64,000 bases of DNA from Sambucus nigra (GCA_949130495.1 OX422221.1:25555917-25619916), one strand, 5' to 3'. Positions 48,486 to 61,148 are shown, counted from the stretch's first letter. The notes: generated by a model from the sequence alone, not told the origin. Made by a program: numbers and translations.

Positions 48486-50067
48486 TGTAAACGCGTGATG
48501 ATGGATCCCTGAATTTTTAATTTTCTCAATTAAAAGATTTATAATTTCCTTTTATATATATATATCTAGATGCGGAAGCGTTAGGATGTGATGTTTCAAC
48601 TAAAACAAACAAATAACAAATATTAATTTCACTTAAACCAATTAATCAATCCAAGCCCTAGAATTTGCCTAAGTCATAATTATCAATATTTCGAAGTTAG
48701 GCCAAACCAATTTTAGCAAATGACTTGAATTAACTAAATTTAGCCAATATTTAATTTAGCACCAAATTAAATCAAGTGTGATAATTTAAACCGAATTGTA
48801 TCTTGAATTATCCTAAGCATGCATTCTAAATTGTTATGCAAGATAAAATAAATCAATCACACTACGCCGTGATGTACGAAGAAAAACCCAAGGCGGGAAA
48901 CAACCTCGGACGGCCCTAGCCACAAATCCACTAGATACGGAATTACAAGTACAAGACAGAAAGGCTTACAACACACGACTCGATCCCTCTCAAGCCTGGA
49001 CACTTCTTCTTGTAGACACCTCTTCCTAGCGGATAACCTTGGAACTCCACCGCGGTCTCGGAATCCACCGATAGGAATTTATATGGTCACCGTCACCCGT
49101 ACATGGAGCCTTTCTCCAAGTGGGTAAATTAATGCAAACTTCTCTTCAATTCGGTGTAGAGAAAACCGGTGCCAAACTCCAAGAAAAATATATGTATATG
49201 AGAACTTGGAATAAACTCATTTGGGTGTAAACAAGAGTGATGTATATTTTTCTCTAAAAATTTCACTCAAAACATGAACATTTTCCTTGAACAATTTTGC
49301 TCTCAAATTCTCTCTAAGAGATGAACTAGAATGGAAAAGTTTTGGAAAAGTTAAGTTGGAAAATGTTCTTCCCGCACATGATAAAGTCTGAAAAAGTTGG
49401 TTAAAAACTAAGTGGGTAAGTGGGTGAAAAAACTGCCAAAAACTGTTCCCGCCTGGCATCTCGTTCGAACGACATTTCGTTCGAACGACATTCTCGTTCG
49501 AACGAGGCTTCTAACGAAGCTCTAGTATGGACTCGTTAGAAACTCGTTGGAAATCTCGTTAGAACGACAATCTCATTCGAACAACATTTCGAACGAAGTT
49601 CCAGTATGCCTTAGTGGGAAGTCGTTGGCAAACTCGTTCGATCGACATCTGGTTCGAACGATAATCTCGTTCGAACGACATATCGAACGAACTTCTAGAA
49701 AGTTTAGAAAATTCGATTTTAGCCCAGAAAACTTTATAAACTTATTTTAAAGTTCTAATTAATTCTTTCTGAAAATAAAAACACAGTTTTTATTTAAACC
49801 TAACACCCAATAAAACTTGTTCCAAGCTCCTATATATATAATATTGCATTCATACCTTAGGAGCATGGAACCATAGTTGATGATGTAGAAACGAGGCACG
49901 CAAACTGGCATATTGATGAAGCTTTATATTCTTTGCCGCTACGTCTTCAACAAACACTTCATAGGCTTGAGAATATTACAATTAAATACTATCCTATGAA
50001 TAAACTTTTTTGTCCGGAATTGAGACAAAACTGTATATTGACTCAATTGGAAATTTGTGTCCTTACA
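48486..50067 (-). repeat. Copia-type LTR (5' LTR in element orientation)
   Basis: 1582 bp, partner of 33484-35061, with the TTCGAACG palindrome cluster at 49455-49690. Confidence 0.92.
49455..49690. repeat. CGTTCGAACG palindrome cluster, second LTR
   Basis: Same array as at 34450-34685, with scattered substitutions between the two. Confidence 0.85.
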
Positions 50068-52028
50068 AAAGGAAATGGAAAGTTTTGAGAAAAATGGATA
50101 TATATATATATATCTTATTATATATACGCATGTAGTTGATGTTTGAGAAACCTCCAAACTAATAATCCTATTTTCCCAGAATTTAGAATTTTTTTTATTC
50201 CAACTACTACACGTGTAACCTTTTTAACTACTCAAAAATAGTCATCTGAACTCAAAGATACACATCTGTCCCACGTCTCCTGCGGATGGATCCACTTATA
50301 ACTGAATTGCATTGTACAACCTTAAGCCACATTAAGAATTCTCTTCCTCCAAAGCATTAATCCATATCACCATAAAATACATAAAACAACTTCTGTATCA
50401 CCATCGTCTCTCTCACAGCAGCACACACAATTGGGTATTATTCTCTCGCTGTCTCTTGAATAATTTTCTCCCTCTTTCTTTGTATTTGCTTTTCAGAATT
50501 GTGTTTTGTTCTGTCATTCACATTTTTTAATTCTTTTCACTGTACTGATGTTGTTTGTAGTATTCATCTTGGGTAATAAAAGAAGAAAAGTTATTCTTAT
50601 TTTGGAAAATGTTTTTGTTTATTTAATTTTTCTCATAATTTCTCTCCTTTGCATATCAACCTCGACCCCATTACAAGAATTTGAATGCAAGAAGTTGTGA
50701 TCATGGAATTTTACTAATATTTATTTAAATTTTTGCGATTATATATTTGAATGCATTTGGTTTCCTCTGAATTTCACAGGAAACAACATGTAGGAGGTTG
50801 GAGGATGTGGGCTGCGATCTAGGGTTGACTTGGGTTTTTGTATTCGGTTCATGGTTGGTCAGAGACAATGGGCTGGGTTCTGGGTCATTTTCGGGTCTAA
50901 GAGGATCTGCCATGGTATGGAGTTTACGAGTATTGGGCAGTGGGCAGGACGGGCCTGAAATGGTGTAGAAGAGATGGTCGGATATTGGGCCGACGGGTAT
51001 ATGGTGGTCGCCTGCGGGGTTTAGGCAGGTAGTATAAGGATGGGGAGCTTGATTCGGGTTATGGTAGATCCATGTTTGGGGTTAGATCATGTTGCATCCA
51101 GGATAGGATGAAAGAGGTATGGGTGTTAGGATAGAGTAACGTCTCGCCGGATTTGGAGGAGATTAAAGAGAGATAGAGAAAGAAAGAAAATGTGGGGAGA
51201 GGAAAGAGAGGATGTATGCAGGTTAGAGGAAGGTAGTTTTTTAAATATAGAGAATGAATCCACGATCCTTATTTTCTCAATTTTTGGGTTTCTTTCTCCA
51301 ATTAAGCAACACCCACTCACACGTTCTTTGAGTTAAAAAATTGAATAGGGTTGTTGAGGAACACTAAGGTCATGTTTGGTCATGTTCCATGTGTTCAAAA
51401 ACAATTCTTATAAGAATTTATATTTGGCAAAATCCGTTTTTAAATTTGGAATCATTATATTTTATGTGTCATAATTCTGTTTTCAAAAAACAATAAAAAG
51501 TTATTTCCTAAATTATTTTTCAACTCAAGTTCGTGCTCATTCTCTCTATATAAAATAATTAGAAAAGAGTTTTTATAAAAATATTTCTAAAAATATATTT
51601 TAAGAAAAAATGTTTTCATATATAAAATTTTTTTTACAATAATTTTGTTTTTAAAGTATTTAAAAAAAATAAATATAAAACATGATTTTTAAAATAATTA
51701 TTTTTTAATAAGACTTATTAAAGCATATAATTAACCATTTTGTTGACTTCATATATGAATACATTTAAAATTTTATGCTTTTTAATATACAGGTGTTATA
51801 TCTTTGAGGATAACTTCAATTGTATTAGCTGAATTCAGAATCTCGTGTTCAGGATATCGTAGTACATTTCCCCCTTGAGCATCCATATATGTGATGAAAT
51901 TTTATTTGAATTTATAGATACTCAAATGGAAGTTAATACCAGTGTTATATCACATGTCTCTGTAGTCATGTCTACATATTAAAATAAAGTTTCAAACATT
52001 TGGTTGGTTGCTCATATGAATAAAATTA

Positions 52029-52169
52029 GGGTGTGGCTATTCCCACACCCTTTAGTTCCTCCCACACATCCTATTTATATATCTAATATACAAACACAAA
52101 AATACCCTCCCCTTCTTTAAAATATAATATGATTTTAAAACATAATATCATTTTAGGTCAGATAAAATA

Positions 52170-52226
<57 letters not shown>

Positions 52227-53446
52227 CATTATTATTATTATTATTATTATTACTATTATTATTTTGATTTTTGACTTTAACATATTACTAATTATTCTAA
52301 TTAGACTATAATACATTTTTATGAATTTATTAGACATTCTTACCTTTTTCATATCAAAATACCAAACTTTTTACATGAAAAGTGATATTTGGTAACAAAA
52401 TAAAAACTATTTATAACAAAGAATGGTTTTAAAAAACAATTTCTAACAAAAAAAGATAATTTTTAACAAAATAAAAAAAGTTTATAACAAAGAAACAATA
52501 TCTTCATAAAAATTAGAAAAAACAATTTTGGGGGTAAAAAAGCTAATAATGAAAAAACATATTTTTAATAAAAAAAAACAATTTTTGAAAATAATACAGT
52601 TAAAAAATAATAATAATTTCAATGAAAAATCTTTTTTTAACAAAATAAAAGCTCTTTATAGCAAAAAAATAGTTTAAGAAAATAATATTTAATAAGACAA
52701 AACAATTTTTAAAAAAATAAAAACATTTTATAACAAAGATATATTAAAAAATGCTTTTCAGGAAAATAAAAACACTTTAGTGAAGAAAAACTCTTTTTAT
52801 TATTTAAAACTCAATTTTGTTAACAACTATTTTTTTTACTAAAGTGTTTTTATTTTTCTAGAAACGATTTTTTTAATATTTTTATTTTTCAAAAACTAAT
52901 TTTTTAAGGATATTGCTTCTTTGTTGTAAACTTTTTTTTATTTTTTTTATAAACAATTTTGTTTAGTTAGAAGTTTTTTTAAACTCTTTTTTGTTATAAA
53001 CAATTTTTATTTCGTTAAAAATATGTTTGTTCGTTAAAGTTATTTTTACTTTGTTAAATGTTGTTTTTTTGTTTGTTAAAAAGCATTTTTTTCATTAAAA
53101 TATTTTTATGCTAAACACTCTTTAAATGTCACCAAATATCACTTTTCGTGAAAAAAGTTTCATATTTGGCTATGAAAAATGTAGCATTTCCAAATAAATT
53201 CGTAAAAAATTAATATTGTCTAATTAAAATAATTAGTAATGTCGTAAAATTTAAAAATTGAGATAAAAATAATTATAGTAAAATTATATGTTACTTTAAA
53301 TTATAAATTGTATCTTACCTAAAATGATGTTATGTTTTAAAATCATATTATATTTTAAAGGATGGGAGGATATGTTTGTTATTGTATGTTACATATATAA
53401 ATTGGGTGTGGGAGATGAACTTAAGGGAGTGGGAATAGACACACCC
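52029..53446. mobile_element. Fold-back (long inverted repeat) DNA element inside the Helitron
   Basis: Ends GGGTGTGGCTATTCCCAC and (inverse) GGGTGTGTCTATTCCCAC. Inverted homology continues far inward (TTTAAAATATAATATGATTT near 52115 against its complement near 53340; GAAAAGTGATATTTGGT near 52376 against its complement near 53135). An 8-bp direct repeat TAAAATTA flanks it (52021-52028 and 53447-53454). No transposase. The ends resemble MULE/hAT-type MITEs; superfamily uncertain. Confidence 0.78.
52170..52262. repeat. (ATT)n microsatellite
   Basis: About 93 bp of imperfect ATT repeat in the left arm of the fold-back element, absent from the right arm. Confidence 0.95.
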
Positions 53447-54860
53447 TAAAATTAAGGGTATATGTTAAAATCTTTGCAAAAAATAATTTTTATATGTTTG
53501 AACTACTACTTTTTTTCAAAATTAACTTTGGTACGTATTTTTTTTTAATAATTTGGATTTTCACATTATTTTATGTTCTACGATAATATGAATCTTAACA
53601 TTTATTTTCTCATATTCAGTTCAATTCATATGCGTTTTCCACCATATTACTTAAATTTACATGTTCATGATTATGACTGCTCATTTTGTAAATACTAATA
53701 AACATTACTTATTAGATTTTATCATAGAATACAATATTTCAAAACGCGTTACATTACTTCTGCATCGCACGGTTCACCACTAGTATATATATATATATGG
53801 ATAAATCGAGTACCGAGGGCCTAATGGATCCCTAAGATCGACCTTTCCGCATAATAGCGTATCGCGGGGTTCCTTGTTTGGATTTCGCTTTGCGTGACAC
53901 CCCACGCACGAATATGGCAATGTGTTGAGACTGGGCAGAAGTTTAATCCTTAGTGCTCTAATATTGATATTTACTATATGGTGTATATATATATAGATAT
54001 ATATTATGTATTGAGGGACTAGCGGATCTCGACGATCGACCTTGCCGCGTAGTAGTGTATCGGGGGGTTCCTTGTTTGGATTTCACTTTGCGAGACATTC
54101 CACGCACGAACATGGCTGAGTGTTCAGACTGGGGAGAAGTTTCTCCCTTAGTACATTTCTTGGACTATCTATGGTTGATAGTAGTTGGGTGATAGACTAG
54201 TTTAGCAGGGTAGCTTGGCTAGGATGTTTAGAGGGATACGCTAGGAGTGCACTGTTAGAGGAGAGGTGAGGGGTATCCCATGGGAGTGCGATACCAAATT
54301 TAAATATGAGATAAAACCTTTTTCTAAAAATAAGGCATTTATGCACTTGCTAAATATTTTCAAAACTCGGGCTCTGACCCGTTTATCTACTTTTCCTTTC
54401 TTGCTATATATATATATATAGGTGTCCAGACACAGGGATGCCTGGATGATACTTCTTTCGAGTCATATGTCCACTGCAGTAGCTGTGGATGCGTGCAGGA
54501 TTCTTAGTAGATGCTTCTATCATTGTAATCTAGATACGAGGTACTGTATACACATTCGGGCCAATGGTGCAATTGCATTTATTTATTCTTTTAGTAGCAG
54601 CTTTCGATATGGTAGTATATTTTGACCGAGTGTTCGGTTATTTTATTTTATTTCAACTTCATTTATGCAAAAATGTGTGGATGTTTTAGTTTTGAAGTTG
54701 TTAAAAATGTGTAGTTAAGTAAAATTTTGACACCGGCCTAATAGGTTATTATTAATTAAATGGATTTTCTACAGTGATGCTAAGAATGATCCATATGAGA
54801 CTCCTGTTATAATTTGATATAGGAGTGATCGCCCGGTATTTTATTAGGCAAGGTGTCACA

Positions 54861-57054
54861 ACATAATGTATGTGTAAACATTAAAAAAATATTTTCGTCA
54901 TATGACTTTCTACCTGTATCAGTTCCCGATGAATTGATTCTAATTAGAGATGCACTTAATTCACTTGTTTCTTGGCCGAAGGAGTTTTTACTACTTGGTG
55001 TTGAGGTGAAATATTTTCTAGCATTAAGTATATATTGACTTAATTATGGAATTAACTGATGTTGTATTTGTTTATTATCCAAAATAGGAAAAAAAGAAAA
55101 ATCGTGGTTATGAGAAACAAAAAAGCGAGAAATCTGGCGGTGGTCATGTTATGGTTTATGTCTACACACAAACATTAAAAAATATAAGGGCCAATTAGAT
55201 TACAACTCCACTTGTGAAGGAAATATTTGGAGATGATAATCTCGATACCTTTGTCTTCAGGAATGACTTATTTGAGTTTTGTATAGTGAAATCCATTGGA
55301 TATCACAATTATTGTTGCATACATGAGGTATGAGATTAAAATTCTTTTCAAACACTTACTAATTTTTCAATAACATTTGTTTATTTTCTTATATAGGCAC
55401 TTAATTTTTCAAGCTCTAGAGAAATCAATAAATTTAGGAATCCTCCATCCATTAGTGCTACCTCCGATGTGAATCTATCTCAATTTCCCACTAAAAGATT
55501 GGACCATGCAAGAAGAAATCATATATATTCAAGAAATCTGAGTATTGATTGATTTCGTTACATTTTAATATTTTGACTATTAATTACATATACATAATGT
55601 ATTCGTGCTATACTTATTCTCTTGTAGTTTTCATTAGGCTTTGACTGTCATTGATCGCTTTTCGATAACTGTTTATTGGTTGGACCCTATGCGTTACTCA
55701 AGCGATGAAGCAACCAAGTTCTATTTCAATGCGTGAGTAAAATTTCATCTCTACTTTGGTCTAGTGTAATTAATTATTCATAATTAATCATAAAATTATT
55801 GTCTTGTAGTGGGCTCATTCCATTGGCTCTTAATGGAAATAAACAACCCGCAATACCACATTGGAAGGAAGTAACGGTAAAAGAAATATTAGTAATATTG
55901 TAATATTTCTTCTCTCACTTCCTATTACTAACATTTTACTGCTTATGTCATTTAGAGCCCTAAACAACCAACAAACCTTGAGTGCGGATACTATGTGATG
56001 AAATATATGAAAGAATTAATATGGAGTCCTTCGAAGTTTATTGATTCAATGATAATTAATTAGATTTTTTTTCATCGTCTCTTAATATATGTCTTAAAAA
56101 GTCATCATTTATTATTGGATTGTTTAAGATGAGCCTGCTATCTAAAAGAGAGACATACACAAAGGATGATATTGATGATCTACGAGTTGATTTTATTCAA
56201 TTCATTTTAAGGTACCTCAAAGCATAGTAAGTCTCCCCATCTCCCTCACCCGTATGCTATTTATTTGAACTAGCAAATGGTATTATGTAGTTATTTTGGT
56301 TATATGTATTTTCATAAATTGGTTTCTTATTCCAAGTGATTATAATATTTCCTTTATTTTTTTATGCGTTTATGGAAAGTGGTTTTGTAATGAAAGAATG
56401 GAGTGAAAATTTGTGATGGAATGTCGAGGACATATTCGATTTATATTAGTATATTTGGGATGACTTTTTTAGTTTTAACTGACTTTAGATGGAAATTTAA
56501 TTGGAACAAATACTTTTTTGAATGTATGTATTAATTTGGCAGGAAATTTTTTGGAATATATTGATTGGACAACTTTTGGAAGTAGATATTGACATGACAT
56601 GTATATATTAGAAGGAGAACTTTTGGATGTAGATATTTTGATGACAACTTTTGAATGTATATATGGATATGACTAGTTAGAAATGATTTTGAGAACATTT
56701 CTGTTGATTTTATTTCATAGGAAAACTTTTGAATGTAATATATGGATATGTATTCAAGTGAAGCATCCAATAAAAACATATTTAGGATGCTTTTGGGCAA
56801 GTGATAACTATTGAGGGGATTCCATGCAACTTATAAATAATGCGCCTTAAAAAGTTTTATTTTTAAGACATTTTTTTAATTATTTGCAACCCTTGTAAAT
56901 AACGCGTCTTAAAAGACTCTACTTTTTAAGACGTTTTTTTGAATTTTTTTTATGACAATGATTTTTAAGACGCTTTTGATTATGATTAAAAGTGATGTAA
57001 ATAACTTTTTATGAAACTTTTTAACCGTTGTAAAAAGAATTTTTTCTTCTAGTG
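54861..57054 (+). mobile_element. CACTA transposon 3' end (copy 2)
   Basis: Continuation of the CACTA element interrupted at 24836. It ends TTTTTTCTTCTAGTG at 57054 after the same subterminal repeats as copy 1, followed by TCT. Confidence 0.85.
54866..56227 (+). pseudogene. CACTA-encoded protein C-terminus with Ulp1-like (C48) domain, copy 2
   Basis: Starts in the exon shared with 24721-24836 (NVCVNIKKIFSSYDFLPVSV, then LNSLVSWPKEFLLLG, a Transposase_24 C-terminal pattern) and continues with the same split exons as copy 1. The Cys-box SPKQPTNLECGYYVMKYM has its Cys codon at 55983-55985, and the codon changes relative to copy 1 there are silent. The presence of both domains in one exon series suggests a TNPA-like/peptidase fusion or adjacent genes; I cannot tell which. 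Confidence 0.66.
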
Positions 57055-59150
57055 TCTTGACATAATTCCCATCTGCAAGTGTCCTATACCCGGTTGTATA
57101 TCCCAAAGATTCTCCAGATAAAATCTTCCTCAACATCCCTGAACAAATAAGAAAAAGACCGCATGCCTACCATTCCACTAAAGTGACAACATAGGTATCC
57201 CACATAATGATCACTCCTCGAGAGGCTCCCACAGCTTCCATACTATACCATTTAACCCTACGGTATCCCCTAATATACATGGCTACCCCATCATCCACCT
57301 ATCTATGTTTAGTATCCTACAAACTTAAAATATATGTTTTTCACCTTGAAATCACCCTGCTCACGATGCCACACTTTTCGGGATCATTTAGGACTCTCAC
57401 GTTCCACGAAATCAACCCAAGCTTCATTAAAAAATTCTAAACAGTTTAGTTAAATCCCCCTCTTACTCCTAATTTTCGCTCCTATCAATACTTCTTTTTT
57501 CTCAAACATGCTTCTAGCCTCACTTTCCATACCCTCGAATTCTAACCCCAAATCTCTACTGAAACCTCATATCGTATTCTCCATCCAACCCTCTTTATCC
57601 TACTCTAACTCCTCAACCTCCCTATCCCCTAGAGCCCCATCAAACCTTCAAATTTCAATCTCTACTCACAATTTGGAGTTCATTAATTCAATTAAATAAA
57701 GGGCTTCCTTCTTTCCTCCCAACCCCTGATATTTCTTGAGCCATGAATGAGGTATCCCGCCAGACAACGATTTGTTTTCTACGCACGACCACCATAGACA
57801 TTGTGTATTTGAAAGTACCACATGCACGAACACGCTATCTCCCAATAAAATTATTATTCTTATTTATTTTTCCTTGCACAATATTGTTCCACTCTTTGAT
57901 CATCCAGCTTCCTACCCTATGATTTTCAAATTTTCCCTGAATTGATGAAAGATTTGTTGTTTTTTTAAATCCATAAAGGAATTGACATATTAGACCTCCT
58001 TTATCAGTAATAGCCTGATAGGTGCCCCTTTCTCTTCATAGAATAACCTTCTTGAGATTGCAAAAACTCTCTTCATCCTGACAAACCTTCTTCGAGAATT
58101 TTGACCAGTGGCACCCCTATGTGCCCCCTTAGAATAATCGACATTGTCTCCCCTATTTTAGCTTTGACCCGTGACATAACAATAGGTCCATCATTGGGGA
58201 TCCGAGTTTTGTTCACTAGTTAATTTAAAAACCTATATTCAGATCCCTCAATTTGTTTTCCACCAAGAGAACCCTTTTGTCCATACCTGCATGTCTCTTT
58301 CTTAGTGGGTGAGAGAACCCCAAAGTGAGTCTTATCATATGAGACTAACTGATCACCGATTTCAATTCAACCCAAGTTAACTAAAGCCCATGATCCCACT
58401 CGAGAGATTACGCAACCTTTATCAACTCCAGTGAGAAGAGAACACATCTTCAGCCCCATTGGCAATGCGCCTTAACTATGTATAATATATTCAACGAGGA
58501 CCACCCCCCGCCTAAGTTGGAAAACCTCCCCACAAGTGCGGTTGTTACTGTACTGACGATATGACCCATAGATGGAACCCCCTCCTAGTACACCTGTTGC
58601 TTCTTGTTTTGGAAATAATATATGCAGAATAACTGAAAAAACCCAAATTCGAAATAGATAAATTTAGAAGGACTTGTCGATCGAGTGTTGTGTTGAACAC
58701 AAAGTCCTAAATGTGAAATTACTGGCTGGTATTTGTGGCTATCAGTCTTGTGAATAAATACCTCCCAGGATTCAACGATCAGATCTACACACCAGCTTAA
58801 TGTTAAATCTTGTAACTCTCAGGATATTCCAACACTCCCAAATAAATAACGAATATAAAAATTATTGCAGAAAATAGGCAAATAATTTTTTTGCAGAGAA
58901 AGTGAGATAAAGAAATTTCTGTATTTTTTCTAAAGCTGTACACTTTATTTTGTACAAAAATTGGTCAAAAACGTGGGTAGTGATTTTAGGCAACTAACCC
59001 ACTTATATCTCCACAAACGGATAGTTTATTTAGAATATAAGACAGAGTCAAAAATTAAAAACGAGTTTAAAATTAGTTAAAAAAGAAATAGTAAATGGAT
59101 AAAAAATCTGGACACTCAAGACAAGCCCAAAGTTCCAAGGCCCAATAAAA
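57055..59150. other. Flanking DNA, no gene recognised (copy 2)
   Basis: Collinear with 9247-11340. A 14-bp deletion relative to copy 1 lies near 58590. No coding region supported. Confidence 0.4.
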
Positions 59151-59794
59151 AAACTATTGATGTTTAGTATGCCTCCTAAGGACTGAAACCGTAACCTCAA
59201 GCACAAAATAACACAAACTTACCACTTGACCACTTACCCCAAATCATTTATTTCATTCAAAAAAATTATATATATATATATAGTAATATACCAAGAGCTT
59301 GATCTTCAAAAGTGATGGAAGAAGATACAGTAGCAGGTGAGCCAGTACAAAAACTCCCTCCCTGCCAAAGCAGTCTGACTCCCATCAAAAGAAAAAGGTT
59401 CTTCCGGTTGGACCACGAAGTTACTCCCCTCGTTAACCTACACATTAACCCCGTGTAGATCAACAGGGTTGTCTAACAATTTCCTATCCCTGCCTCTATT
59501 GTAGGGCTGTCCTAAAATTGGGAGTGTCATGTGCACAAATTAATTTAAGATCCTTTTAAAAATATTCTACAAAGATATTAAATATCTAAAATGGGCCCCT
59601 GAAAAAGTAAAATTATTTTTTAGGGGCCTATTTTAATTGCGTGAGATTTTTGGGTAGTTGAATTATTCTTTGTAGAGATTATTTTTGGATAGTTAAAAAA
59701 AGGGCTCCTCAAAATGAAACTTATTTTAAAAATTGACATTTTTAATATAAATAAAATATTTTTGAACCCATATAATATACATGTATATGTCCAT

Positions 59795-60306
59795 ACTCTA
59801 AAATGGACCATGTGCCATTGCTCATTTGGCCCATGGCCAGGGCCGGCCATGCTTTATTCAATTCACCCGCTAGACTACCTTCTAAGAATGTAGTTGCAGG
59901 GCTGGAATCCTTAGTTGCTCCTCCAAAAAAAACATGCTTGGGCTTCGTCCCATATGTCCAAATCAAAGACCCAATCCCTCTCACCAGAACTCTAGCCCAC
60001 TGAAATTCTTATCCCTCCAAAGTTGCATTGTCTACTTCAGTGAACCCACCACATTTTTTGCCTATTGCTTTTATGATCTCACCGAAATTCAGCTTTACAC
60101 GTCGTACTTGCAAACCCTGACAAAGGGTGCCACTTTTGAAGACACAAAGGCACACCGTTGAAGATCCAATTCTTGCCCTCTAGAATTTTGTTTGCCTCAC
60201 TTTCAAAAGCAAAACAAATAAGAAAAGTGAGGAATGAAAATTCCTTACCCCTAATTCTCCCATTGGTTTCAACAATTATGCAACCCATTACATAATATTT
60301 TCTCAC
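59795..60306 (-). pseudogene. DUF4283/LINE-type ORF1 fragment (copy 2)
   Basis: Same blocks as copy 1 (FESEANKILEGKNWIFNGVP, then in another frame the KKCGGF..EVDNATLEG..ELQWARVLV region), again split by a frame change near 60120. The shared lesion shows it was already broken before the duplication. Confidence 0.6.
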
Positions 60307-60775
60307 GACTGCCCACAGTGTTGAGAATAACGATTACAAAACTCAAATATTCGCAAGAAATTATTATAAGGAAGTACTCACTAAACCACTCTTTCAAAAC
60401 ACTTAAAGAAGGCCAACTCATAAAATACTACCCTCAAAATAAGATAACAATGCTAATTGCCTTATTGTTTTACTTCTTCTTGGATGATTATACAAGCATA
60501 GGACATGAGGTATTTATAGCATGACAAATACATTTTAGGCCACACATTAAACAAGTAGAAAAAAATTACAACCACACCTTTCTACCTAACACACACACAC
60601 ACACACACACACTAATTTATCACAAGTGAAATATAGGTAAGTAATGACATAGCACAAACTAATTTACCAGTAGTGCAATGTAGGTAAGCAATGACATCAT
60701 ATGGGTTGTGATGTTGAAACTTAATACACACGTACCATCAAGGTCCTTTGAAAGAGTTTCACTCTTGTAAGACAC

Positions 60776-60914
60776 CAGTATTAGACTGTCACTGGGACAG
60801 TCTTGGGGTGGATTGAGTTTGGTCCTGAGTTCGATTCCTCACACTGTCAAATAATATTTCACCAGCAAAAGCCATAAACTGACCCGTACACCTCATGGTA
60901 TTACCAAAAAAAAT
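60776..60914 (+). mobile_element. tRNA-derived SINE (copy 2), internally deleted
   Basis: Counterpart of 12949-13120 with B box GAGTTCGATTCCT, lacking 34 bp between two CCA triplets. Left target repeat GTAAGACAC at 60767-60775; the right one has mutated. Confidence 0.75.
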
Positions 60915-61148
60915 GAAAGATACGAGTCATATTTCACTATTAGGTCGGAAAGTGAAGTGGAGTCTTTAATCATATTCATAGACGAATACATTCACGGTTC
61001 CACTTTGGCCACTTGAAGAAATGATCGTCCTTTCACAATTTTCGTCATCTCGATAGCCTGCATTTGCAGTGGCACATAAGTTTCCTCCTCGCTATACCCT
61101 TTAACACCACCACGAACTGCGTTTGCATGGACTATTTTTGAGTCCTTT

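Larger units (their letters stand above)
33484..50067 (-). mobile_element. Copia-type gag-only LTR retrotransposon (minus orientation), split by a Gypsy element
   Basis: Starts TG and ends CA with a perfect 5-bp target duplication AAAGG (33479-33483 and 50068-50072). It lies in family-A LTR sequence that is continuous in the other copies. On the minus strand: 5' LTR 50067-48486, PBS at 48482-48470, a gag with Copia-type UBN2-like domain and two zinc knuckles, about 2 kb without coding potential, a purine tract, and 3' LTR 35061-33484. Without the 9.5-kb Gypsy insertion it is about 7.1 kb. No protease, integrase, reverse transcriptase or RNase H is visible, so it resembles a TR-GAG-type non-autonomous element. 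Confidence 0.88.
50113..53783 (+). mobile_element. Helitron-like element inserted in a (TA)n tract of the LTR
   Basis: Begins TC after an A (50112), ends CTAG before a T (53784) and makes no target duplication; the surrounding LTR reads straight across in other copies. The end GCATCGCACGGTTCACCACTAG resembles common plant Helitron 3' ends, and CTGCATCGCACGG is a decayed version of the expected subterminal hairpin. At 3671 bp it has no Rep/helicase ORF and is non-autonomous. Bases 50150-50700 look like a gene leader (CT-rich, TTTTCAG acceptor-like) and 50770-51120 are unusually GC-rich, so captured host fragments are possible, but no gene was identified. Confidence 0.7.
24837..54860 (+). mobile_element. 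Family-A LTR retrotransposon, non-autonomous, with nested insertions
   Basis: TG...CA bounded: 5' LTR 24837-28719, PBS, 2.3-kb internal region, purine tract, then a 3' LTR from 31051 to 54860 that is split by two later insertions. Flanks ATATA (24832-24836) and ACATA (54861-54865) are a one-mismatch 5-bp target duplication, and using a single copy restores the reading frame of the CACTA exon on both sides (LGEY then NVCV). The internal region shows no gag or pol, only a Gypsy-type 3' end (TTTCGAGGATGAAAT before the purine tract). It is therefore a LARD-like element that would need a Gypsy helper. The two LTRs differ by several percent in their first 200 bases. Confidence 0.9.
31051..54860 (+). 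repeat. Family-A 3' LTR, interrupted twice
   Basis: LTR segments are 31051-33483, a short piece 50068-50112 and 53784-54860. The missing pieces are the Copia-type and Helitron-like insertions. Joined, the segments match the 5' LTR and copy 1. The last segment ends AGGTGTCACA. Confidence 0.9.
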
